Positions 48,580 to 58,003 of a DNA stretch of 64,000 bases are shown here, piece by piece. The first letter of the stretch is position 1. The number at the start of each line of letters is the position of its first letter. The translations under genes and the position numbers were made by a program. The notes under the pieces are model-generated. The model did no database searches. It had not been told where the DNA came from and saw nothing but the letters and a program-made list of their open reading frames with translations. Origin of the DNA: Albula goreensis (Eukaryota; Chordata; Actinopteri; Albuliformes; Albulidae); contig CM040742.1 in assembly GCA_022829145.1 (NCBI GenBank), positions 13,496,131-13,560,130 of the forward strand. Reading direction: 5' to 3'.

Positions 48580-51500
48580 GTAATTACCCTCCTTAGTGTT
48601 TTTTTCTTAGTTTGACAGATTCTTTTCCCCAGCTGTTATAGAAGTGCCAAATGAATTTAGCTCTTAAAAACTATCTCATCACCACCTCCACTGGTAACAC
48701 ACCAGCTCATTGTACTGCACTCTTCTGCCTCTCTTGTTCCCTGGCCAGTGACTGTTTTCTACACCACAAACAACACTGCATACTACTAGGGAAGAGGGCA
48801 TACCTCTGACACATGATGATCATTATGTCATGTAATTGCAGTTATACCAAAGACCATTTCATCAGCCCGTTGTGCACACACTGCTAGTAAATATGTTGAT
48901 GTGGGTGCCTGTCCCCACCAGCATAATGAAAGTTGCTCGGTCTGAGGCCCCTGTAAGGGCCCAGCCCACTGCCCTGGGGGAATTCAGATCAATAGCGCTT
49001 GGACAGTACGGTGTGGGTGTTGGCCCGAGGCTCCACCCCCCTCCCCGGAGAGCAGGGTGGGGACTACCGTCTCAGAGGATGATGAGTTGCTGGACCATCT
49101 CCAAGTCAGGGAAGCTGTTTCTCGTGACCCATTTTTAATTAGCAGAAACCCACATCAATCCACCACCAGTGTTTTAAATTTTGTCTTTTTTGGAGAACCT
49201 GCAGTATGGTTTTAAAGGGCTTTATTCAACTGTATTTTTATTTATGCTGTTTAATTCAGTGATTGATTGGTGATTGTATCCCTAAAGCCTCAGTTTCATG
49301 TTGTGCACTTTAGACTGAATTACTATTGTGAAGTGCAGACTCCGGTCATTAAGAAAAATGCCTACTGGAGTGTTTTTGCTAGGGTATCGTTTTCAGTATG
49401 ATTCTCTCCAGTAAATGAATACTCTGTTTAAATGTCTCTTGTTCTTGTCCTCGTCGCATTATCTCTTCAGATGTTAATTCAAATAATCCAGGTGTCCTCA
49501 TTTCAGCAATCTGTATGTTTTTGTTATGATCTCATTTAATTCAGCCTGAAATTAAATTTTTGTTTTGCCTGTTTTTTCCCAAGTTATATTTTTTAACTCT
49601 ATTCTCAATTCATAGTAATTTTAGGATTCTGTCTTGTACTAAGAGAATAGTCATTTTGTGAGCAGAGTGGTGATTGTATTTGTTTGATTGATTTTGGCCT
49701 AATCAGTGTTCATATCTTTCAGGCTTTGGTTTGATCAAGTTGGATTTGAAGACAAAGTCAGAAAATGGACTGGTAAGATATAATTGGAAACTGAGGTGTT
49801 GTTGTTGTGAGGCACCATTACACACTTCCTGATTTGAAGCACCAGAGCTCAATGCTAAGTGGGTGACATGCGTTGCTGTCAGCAAGCTAATGCAACGGCA
49901 AGCTAACCCAGCACGTCATCCATTAAGCAGTCCTGGGGAGGATCTATTGCCTGCTCTCTAGCCAAAATTACCTCATGGTTTTAGTCAAAGAAATACTCAT
50001 AACACAGAGCTAGCAGGGGAAGTCACACCTCTTCCATTTGCTCAGTAGCCTTGTGAACGAATTATGTGTGTCACATATGTAATATATATGAAGGAATGTA
50101 TCTTGAAGGCACCTAGAAAATAGTTTTAAAAAGTATTCTGAAAATGGACTTTTCTTGCCATGATATACATACATTTGCTGACATCTCCAGATTTGTCAAA
50201 GAAGTGTCTTTGTTGTAAAATTTAAATAAGTCCCATTCATCCTCTAATCTGTCATGTTTGAATAAAGAAATGAGTATTTGTGCAGTTGAGTAATGCCAGT
50301 CACAGAGGCATCATGGGTCGGTCACACTGCTCAGCCTGCATATCTTCTGTTGTCTGTCTTCTGTGTTCGTACTGTGTAACAAGGAAGTCATTCTCCACTC
50401 CACTCAATGTGTGGAATTCCCACTGCATAGCTAATGTATGTTGCTGCATCTGCTTTTGTGTTCTTTTAATGTGAAATTCATTCTCTGTTCCACTTCATAT
50501 CAGGAATTCACCAGCTCTGGGTCTGCCAACACGGAGACCAGTAAAGTGGCAGGTACCTTGGAAACCAAGTACAAGTGGGCGGAGCATGGGCTGACTTTCA
50601 CCGAAAAGTGGAACACTGACAACACCCTAGGCACAGAGATCACCCTGGAAGATCAGGTAAATCCTGCTCCCAAATCATTCCATAACATCATATTTTAAAT
50701 TCAGTTTCAAACACTGCGTAGGTTGCAATAAATTAGTCATTATGCAGATGCTCTTCTCCAGAGTAACTTTCAGTGTAGGAAATCACTTTCTCTTAATTTG
50801 GGCAATACTGCCAGACCTGCATAACGACATTCTTAGCCCAGCAGGTGTATGTGTAACAAAAGAACATTTGATCAGAAGAGGCCATTTGGTCCAACGAGTT
50901 TTGTTATTTACTTACAATCAGTGGCATACTGGAATACTCCATCTCACCTGGACTTGAACACTCCAAGTGTCTCTGTGTCTACCACAACACCTGCAAAAAC
51001 TGTTCCAAGAATTGACAACTTTCTGTGTAAAATAACTTCACTAAGGCACATAAGACTGTGTGATATGACAATATATTTTGTGGGATGGTAGTAACATGTC
51101 TATCATTTCATATTATGCTCTATCATTTATTTTGTTGTGTCACAAATCACATGCTTTATGGCAGTATTTTTCGTTATTTGGATGATGCTTTACGTGCTTC
51201 CACACGGCACAGATGCAGGCAGGAATTTTGCGCGAAGGCAACACAAACAAACATGGAGGAGAGTGAATGTGACTCAGAATGGGGTAACTCCGAACAGGAG
51301 AAGGACTCCGACTGAGACTGATACCTTCATATTTTATATTTTGTTACATGCTTGAACATTTGCACATAGGTTCTAAATAAAAGGAGAAAAATAATCAAAT
51401 ATGAGTAAGTACCTTTTATTTGTCGAGTGCATTATTCAAAATGTAATAAGAAATAGGCCTTTCCATGTGGTCATTTTATATAAACTGTTTAATCATTGAA

Positions 51501-54500
51501 TCTACAGAAAATGTGCTATGTCGTAATATGTATCGTTATCTGGATATGAAATGACCTATGTCGGGATATGAGATTTTGGTCATATCGCACAGCCCCAAAG
51601 GCACATTGAAAATGAGAGATGTGTGGCCATGTTGTGTGATTAAGAACCTGACCATGAAACTAGACGGTTATGGGTTTTAATGTATGGAAAAGGGCTGCGG
51701 GAGCTCTGCTGTTGAACCCTTTTGCAGTGTTATTCAGTACGTGTGTAGGTGGAATAATGACGATGATTCAGAGAAAGGAATGTGTTTTGACACCACCCTC
51801 TTATTTCCTTTTTCTCCAGTTGGCTAAGGGACTCAAACTGACCTTCGATTCTTCCTTTTCACCTAATACTGGGTAAGATGGCACCATGTACTCAGATACA
51901 TTAGTGCCTGAAGAAGGTTTAGAAATTTACTCTTGGCACAAAACATCTACATTCACCTCCCTGACTCTCCTTTAGCAGTAAGGTCAAATATTTGCTCAAA
52001 GTGTGCTCGTACCTGGCCGATGTTCTTATACTTTCACTGACATGCCAATTTGTGGGAATCATTGTGCAACGCCGTTTTCAAACTGCAGGATGTCTTATAC
52101 AGCTTGAAAACCTGTGCTTGAGTCAGGTGGGCTTGTAATGGAACTGATGTTGAGTGTTTCTGTTTTCCCCGTCACAGAAAAAAGAGCGGCAAGATCAAGA
52201 CGGGCTACAGCCATGAGCACATCAACCTGGGCTGTGATGTGGACTATGACATCAACGGGACCGCGGTGCACGGGGCGGTGGTGGTGGGCTATGAGGGCTG
52301 GCTCGCCGGCTACCAGATGACCTTTGAAGCCGGGAAGAACCGGGTCACCCAGAGCAACTTCGCCGTGGGCTACAAGACCGACGAGTTCCAGCTCCACACG
52401 AACGTGTAAGTTCCCCCGACGCTGTCGGTATGTGCTAGACGCCCTGGGATCAGCACAGCTCCATCCAAGCCTGTCTGAGTCTCTCTCTGGCTCGCCGTGG
52501 CGAGTATTTTTACACTGTCTTACTCTTGGGTGATGGGATTTTCCAGGAGCTTTGTAAAGTGAAGACAGCAAGCTAATGGATTTTGTCTCCTGGCTGGCGT
52601 GCCTCTTGTTTCTCCCTGTGATCAAATTGGACACATTCAAGCCTCAGACAACAAGGCTCTTAATCCCTTGGCAATGCTAGCTTTTTTTTTCAATTGCTAT
52701 GGATCACCATTACAAGGACATTTTGTTTCTCCCATATTTCTTAATCTGGTGCTTTAGCTAACTGAAATGGCTGGTCCTGATGCCCATGTGAGTCTTAAAG
52801 TGCACTGTCAGAATGTTGGAAATGAGGCTTAAGCCTCATAGCACCTTGAAGGATTGACCGAATCGGTGCTGTGATAATGCGGAAAGAGGCCTCTTTAAGC
52901 ACTGTGGGAGTTTATGGGGTTGTCTTCATCTGCCGCTGAGTACGGGAGTGTGTGTGAGTTAGAGAGTCAGTCATTTGCACACTGTCAATGTGCCAGAAAG
53001 TGTGGAGATGGAGTGAAAAAAGCTTGGAAGGCTTCCAGTCCATGCAAAGGGAAAATTAACACTAATACAATGCAGCATCTGTTTTTTAATTTATTGAATG
53101 AAGAATGCATTGCATGTAGTGATGTGAGAAGTGAGGTTTCATTGAGCCAAAAATGGGAGAAGCTACCACAGAGTACCAGTGAGGATCATGAATCCTCATT
53201 AGAACCATCACTAATTACATGTGTTGGGAGACAGCTCTGGAGAGTGGCACGGTGGTTGAGAATGTGTATTAGAATAACAAAGGGATGTCGGTGCATCTGA
53301 CCAGAGCCAAATGGTGCCCCCTGTTAACGACCTGCTACCTGCTGTCTGGGGAAAGCAGGGTTCCCCATTACCATATGTGGGCTTCACTTCCTGGGGTTAC
53401 CTGGCCACCACATGCTTTTAATGTCTTTCCCTTGACTGTAAAAACTTTGACCACACATTGTAATCATTGTAAGCCGACTGTTTAAGTCAAGTATCTGTCT
53501 TCATCTGTGAACACAGGATCCATCCCTTCATTAACAACATGGTTGCTTTTACTCATTTTGAGAAATTATTCATTTACTAACACATGCGTTCTGCTTGTGA
53601 AGTGTAAATTAATTTTTTTCAGATTCCACTTTATAATTAGTGAGTTATCATAACAACTGACACAGAGAGTGAGGAAACACTAATTTTGGTGTTACAGAAT
53701 GCTTCCTAGGCTATCAGTTTGTGCTTGACATCCAGGTTTTATTTCCACCACAGGAACGATGGCACAGAGTTCGGTGGTTCCATCTACCAGAAAGTGAACG
53801 ATAAGCTGGAGACTGCTGTGAACCTGGCCTGGACTGCCGGAAACAGCAACACCCGCTTCGGCATTGCCGCGAAATACCAGATAGATTCTGATGCCTCCTT
53901 TTCGGTATGGTACATGTTTGTGTGTTTCTTTTCCTGTGTTCAGGGTGGAAATAAAGGGAGTGAGGACGTAGGAGTTGAAGGAAATGGGTGGAAAAGTAAC
54001 GCCCCTCATTTGGTCAGTGACTTTATGAAGAGGAAAGCTCAGTCACATTTATTTGGCATGAAAGAACTTATGTTACAGCACACGGGAACTCATTTAGGGG
54101 GAGAAAGTCAGAAATTTAACTTTTACTGCCAAAATACTCATGACAAGTTTTTTCCTTGGACCATTTTCAGTGTACGGGATTTGATGTGTTTTTGTGAAAA
54201 TGTCAGGATGAATCGAGCGTGCTGGTAAATTCCTGAGGATTGGATTGAGGCTGATAAGAGCACCATGCAGCGGCCTCCTGCAGTGGGATTTTTGGTTTTT
54301 GATCAGAGCCGTTAAGCATTTGAGCCCTTTAAGGACACGCTTCTTTGTGTGTGCTCATGTGTTCAAATAAAAACTTTCCCTTAGGTATATCATCCATCCT
54401 TTTTTGTTAAACATTTCTGTTTTGCTGCTGCATACAGCTGGTCTGCCAGTTGTTTTTGCTTTGATTCCACAATCTGACCTGCATAATTTGTATTAAAAGG

Positions 54501-55029
54501 AAATATTTTTTCCAGGCAATACTAATTGTTCCCATTTAAACCTCTGTACAAAATAAGTATTTAAGGCCAAGGTGATTCCATTTGTATTCAGATTTCATTG
54601 TAAGTTATTTGTGTGGTCTTTTCATTTGGATTCTCTGTATTTTTTTATTAAAGACGTGTATTCCGTGTTGCAGGCCAAAGTGAACAACTCCAGCCTTGTG
54701 GGCCTTGGCTACACTCAGACGCTGAAGCCAGGTGAGTGCTGCTGGGAGCGGCAATGCTTTCCCATCATCCCCCAGACAAACACAAGCAACAATGAGCATG
54801 TTCTCCAAAGTAAATAGTTTTTTACTGTCTATTTGCGCACTGTTCTTCTGAAATCTATATAACCCAATGTAAAGAGTGTACAAATAACTTTGCCATTGTT
54901 GGATAATTTTGTTACTCTGCTGTCTGTTTCTGACCAGGCATTAAGCTCACTCTGTCTGCTCTTCTGGATGGGAAGAATATCAACGCTGGTGGGCACAAAC
55001 TGGGTTTAGGACTGGAATTTGAGGCCTAG
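48513..55029 (+). CDS. vdac1: vdac1, voltage-dependent anion channel 1 (complete, 8 coding exons)
   Basis: Beta-barrel porin of the mitochondrial outer membrane; it exchanges ATP, ADP and other metabolites and ions with the cytosol. Joined coding exons: 48513-48579, 49723-49772, 50504-50656, 51820-51872, 52178-52405, 53754-53904, 54674-54731, 54938-55029. All have GT-AG borders and compatible phases, and total exactly 283 residues, the usual VDAC1 length. The N-terminal helix is [20 protein letters not shown]. Glu73 (FTEKW), which distinguishes VDAC1/2 from VDAC3, is present. The GLK motif is at residues 94-96 and the C-terminus is [11 protein letters not shown]. Lack of the VDAC2-type N-terminal extension and the tcf7/kct2 neighbours both favour vdac1. 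Cys127 is kept, but the second cysteine of human VDAC1 (232) is Ser (DASFS). Confidence 0.97.
48580..50503 (+). other. vdac1: vdac1 introns 2 and 3
   Basis: Non-coding apart from exon 3 (49723-49772). The block at about 48900-49100 is GC-richer and contains a long open frame of unrecognised sequence. Nothing else stands out. Confidence 0.7.
49723..49772 (+). CDS. vdac1: vdac1 exon 3
   Basis: 50 nt encoding [17 protein letters not shown] (residues 23-39, first codon split), the first beta strand. Donor |GTAAGA. Confidence 0.96.
50504..50656 (+). CDS. vdac1: vdac1 exon 4
   Basis: 153 nt, residues 40-90, from [14 protein letters not shown] to GTEITLEDQ. It holds Glu73 in [11 protein letters not shown]. 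Confidence 0.97.
50731..51042 (+). repeat. Fish dispersed-repeat fragments in vdac1 intron 4
   Basis: At 50741-50768, 'tatgcagatgctcttctcca' followed by gagtaact resembles the tail phrase of the SINE at 44236 (agacgctcttatccagagtcac). The following sequence (aagaggccatttggtcca and on) looks like a second dispersed element. Identity is by resemblance only. Confidence 0.45.
51051..51597. mobile_element. Non-autonomous hAT-like MITE, 547 bp, with 8-bp TSD
   Basis: Terminal inverted repeats of 19 bp: left TAAGACTGTGTGATATGAC (51051-51069), right complement TGGGGCTGTGCGATATGAC (51597-51579), 15 of 19 matching and every mismatch an A/G or C/T transition. The element is flanked by identical 8-bp copies of AAGGCACA (51043-51050 and 51598-51605). 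An 8-bp duplication is the hAT hallmark. No intact transposase is present. It sits in vdac1 intron 4, 223 bp before exon 5. Confidence 0.85.
51820..51872 (+). CDS. vdac1: vdac1 exon 5
   Basis: 53 nt encoding [17 protein letters not shown] plus two bases of a Gly codon. Includes the GLK motif. Confidence 0.97.
52178..52405 (+). CDS. vdac1: vdac1 exon 6
   Basis: 228 nt; central strands with [23 protein letters not shown] and [17 protein letters not shown]. It is the most GC-rich exon of the gene. Confidence 0.97.
52406..53753 (+). other. vdac1: vdac1 intron 6
   Basis: 1.35 kb non-coding. The open frame at 52914-53300 is unrecognised and has no splice support. A CTCF-like word, complement of GTGCCCCCTGTT, lies at 53314-53325. 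Confidence 0.7.
53754..53904 (+). CDS. vdac1: vdac1 exon 7
   Basis: 151 nt encoding [20 protein letters not shown] through [11 protein letters not shown]. The frame stays open into the intron, but the donor TCG|GTATGG and the next exon fix the end. Confidence 0.97.
53905..54937 (+). other. vdac1: vdac1 introns 7 and 8
   Basis: Non-coding apart from exon 8 (54674-54731). AT-rich; no repeats or elements defined. Confidence 0.7.
54674..54731 (+). CDS. vdac1: vdac1 exon 8
   Basis: 58 nt encoding [19 protein letters not shown] plus one base. Donor |GTGAGT. Confidence 0.97.
54938..55029 (+). CDS. vdac1: vdac1 last coding exon (exon 9)
   Basis: Encodes the end of residue 254, then [20 protein letters not shown] and LGLGLEFEA, stop TAG at 55027-55029. 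These are the closing beta strands and the region of the eukaryotic porin signature. Confidence 0.97.
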
Positions 55030-55472
55030 GATCACTGAGCCGTAAAAATCCCGAACTTCCAAATATTTTACTGAATTAGATACCTTCACTACTTGTGTTT
55101 TTAGATGTGCTGCAGGTGGGATTATGGCGTTGTTACACTGTTACACTAAATTCGATGATCTGTCTGCTTTAAAGGACAACTGAAGGTAAAATATATTGGA
55201 CCCCAGTTTGGAGTAAAGGAATAGTTGAGGACTAGCTGGTAGCTTGCTGGTATTTAATCTAAGCGTATAAGAATTGTAGATCCTAGATAATGTTCTGAAA
55301 CATAAAAATACATTGTCATTCCACTGCAACCATATAAGCACTATTTTATTTATTTGTATTATTATTTTTGGTATGGTAAAGGGAAAGCGCCTGGCTAAAT
55401 GCGTCTGTTAAGCTTGCTCAAACAGCACTTGGATGGTGGTCAGATCTTTTGGGAAAATGTACTACTTAATGT

Positions 55473-55486
55473 CCACTAGATGGAGC
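55473..55486 (+). promoter_or_regulatory. CTCF-like motif (one core mismatch)
   Basis: CCACTAGATGGAGC fits the CTCF core except A in place of C after GG. It lies in the probable vdac1 3' UTR. With the motif at 42951 on the opposite strand, it brackets the gene. Confidence 0.4.
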
Positions 55487-55918
55487 TGTTGCATGGGTCA
55501 CACATGTCACCAATGTCATCCCTTGGTACTGCTTACCAATGTTCCTTGGCTACCGTGACGTATTGCCGTACTGTAGTGAATTTTCAAGCCAAAAAACCTC
55601 CCAGCAGGCGCGGAAGTGTCTGTGTCAGTGACAGCATTTTTGGATGGGATAGTCGTCCGTCACTTACACAACAGTTGTCACCCGATGCACTACATTTTGG
55701 TGTATATGTTCAACGCATCTGTTTCACTTGTATTTGTATGTGTGTGCATTTGGTGTGAATCTTGTCTTTCATTACAAACAGTAAACCTTTATTTTACTGA
55801 TGTCTTTGTCGTCTTTACCCCCGCCTGTGAAGCTGGCAGTTAAATTCTGTCAAGTGAGCCAAGACTACACATTCAGAAAGGAAGGCCTGATTCCTAACTT
55901 GTACACAACACTCCTTAA

Positions 55919-55924
55919 AATAAA
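55919..55924 (+). terminator. vdac1: Candidate vdac1 poly(A) signal
   Basis: AATAAA hexamer about 890 bp after the stop codon. It is the first exact AATAAA seen downstream of the stop codon. Confidence 0.5.
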
Positions 55925-55945
55925 CGCTTTGGGGAAAATGGGTGC

Positions 55946-57820
55946 ATTTTAATAGGAAATACTGTCTTCCATCTTTGATGTTAAAATAGGAGCTGAACAC
56001 AGCGTGCTTGACAGTTTTGTTTTCCCTCAAAATAATTAAATAACTTTATCTTAATCTGGTCTCTGTGCTTTTTTGTCCTGCTTTAGAGTGTCTTCTTCAG
56101 AAGGTGCAGATATGTTGTACATGTCTAAGAACTTCAGCAATAAGTCACTCACATCTCCAGCTAGTCCCAATTGCTGAATGTCCCTGATCTGAAAAGCACT
56201 GAAAGACGAAGGTTACATATTGTGTATCAGGTTTAAGCAACCCGATTACTGTGTGGTTAATGGCTGCTTTCTGTGTCATCGTTGCACAGACAAAATGTAA
56301 CAGAGGTCCATAAATAGAAGCAATGGCTGAAGGCGGATGTGTTGAAACGCTATCCACATCTGATTAAAGGACTTCACACATCAGAGGTTGACCTAACAGT
56401 GTGTGATCTTTTGTCATTTATAGCAGAGAACGCAAGTCTCCATGCACAGACTCCCAATAGATTAAAATACATGCATTGGTCTGGAATGGATGCGTCAAAG
56501 GAAATGGACAGGAAAAGAGCATGAACTCTGAAGCCTGATTCTCCTGCAAACTCCTGCTGAATTTGCTTACCTGTACAAAGAACTCCTGTAGTGTTGGTCT
56601 CCTGCATATATGAAGGATGTTCAGGTTATGCTTCAGCTCATTTGACAAGCACCTTGTTCACATGATGTATTTTGGAAATGGACATTCTGTATTCTAAATC
56701 TCACATGTAAGTAGGAATGTGTATGAGTATCCACATGCTACAACAACTACTTGCATGCACAATGGCATGGGATCAAAGAGTGCCTCCAGACCCCCGTATA
56801 TTGGAATTTGCAGTTGCCCATTGACGGCATGGTTAATGTCCTCCTCAGAGTTCCATGCTTACATCACAATAGACACTGTTGCGTGTCAAACACAAGCAAA
56901 CTGTCTTCTTCACTAGACTGTGTCAAAACATTCCTCAAAATTCACTCTTTCAAAGTCACTGAGGTCTGGACTTCTTGCAAAGCAAATCATATTATAAGCG
57001 TTTTTTTTTTTTTTTTTTACATCTCCCAGAGCATGCCGGAATGTTAACTGATAAATTGAATAAGGAACCTAACCCTGTGTGGACAGAACGTCCTGTCACA
57101 GTAGCTTCCCAATGCTTTTAAATTCCCTGTCTCCAACTTTTATGTAAAAATATATATATATATATGCACAATTCAGTTCTTTATTTACGAATACATTTTT
57201 ATTTAAGTAAATTGGCACACACTCTCAAATGCGGATGTTAACCACATTTGTCAGTAGGGCAATAGGGAAACTAGTCTTCTAAACATCATTATGCATCTAA
57301 TTACATTAAGGATGGCAGTTACAGTGAGTGCACACACACGTCCTCACTTAGGCCTACATATATGGAACTATATGACGAATTAGAAATCTCTTTATCCTTT
57401 ACTCAACTCTGCCCAGTCCAGGCCCTGGACCTGTCACCCCCGCCACTCGACATTGCTTAGGCTGGGAAACATTTGCATTGTTTATTTATAGACACACAAA
57501 GAGCAAGTGGTTGTTAAGTTTTACATTTTCTTGTGATTCCTCCATGAAACATAGTTCCATATGAATAATATTTTTGGCTTAACCAAAATAACAATCTTAA
57601 AAGCCATTGTGTAAAACGAAAAGGCACAGTAGACAGGATAACCCAGTGTACACAAAGAAAGCAACCCTTCTGTGCATGGACAGATAAATAAACCTAATTT
57701 TAATTGTTTAGTTTGTCACAGAACTATGAAAAAACTTTCTGGCAAAAAGCACGAAGGACAAAAAAAGTACATGGACTCAGGGCCAGCACTACCTCCCTCC
57801 AGTGTTCGTGTCGGCCCACC
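55946..57820. other. vdac1-kct2 intergenic
   Basis: About 1.9 kb of AT-rich DNA with a poly-T run (57001-57018) and a short (AT)n tract (57149-57164). No gene supported. Confidence 0.65.
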
Positions 57821-57890
57821 CCCGTTCGTTCAATCACGAGTTGTTGTTACGCCCCTGACGACGTTACATTTTCCCTTCCAAGATGGCGAC
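57821..57890 (+). promoter_or_regulatory. kct2: kct2 core promoter with YY1-like element over the start codon
   Basis: Contains TGACGACGT (CRE-like, 57856-57864), TTCCCTTCC (ETS-like) and CAAGATGGCGAC at 57879-57890. The last closely matches the YY1 consensus AAGATGGCGGC, and its ATG is the kct2 initiator. No TATA box. This is the layout of short-5'-UTR housekeeping promoters. Confidence 0.6.
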
Positions 57891-58003
57891 ATACAGGAAG
57901 ATGGGAACGAGCCTGAAAAACTACTGTATATTATGCGCATTTATATTGATATTACTCTTTTCCTCCGGCTGTCATTCGGCACCCGCGGACACAAACAGCA
58001 CTG
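57883..58003 (+). CDS. kct2: kct2 exon 1 (signal peptide)
   Basis: ATG with A at -3 and G at +4. It encodes [20 protein letters not shown] then [20 protein letters not shown] plus one base. Donor CTG|GTATGT. The residue composition is a typical signal peptide. Confidence 0.88.

Larger units (their letters stand above)
55030..55945 (+). other. vdac1: vdac1 3' UTR (probable)
   Basis: No coding content. A canonical AATAAA lies at 55919-55924 and is the best poly(A) signal candidate, which would give a UTR of about 0.9 kb. A CTCF-like word lies inside at 55473-55486. The end is inferred. Confidence 0.5.

Noticed and set aside
53719..54228. Single 169-codon frame covering vdac1 exon 7 and the following intron
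   Set aside because: Only 53754-53904 is VDAC. The frame continues by chance past a clear donor, and the remainder is unlike any porin.
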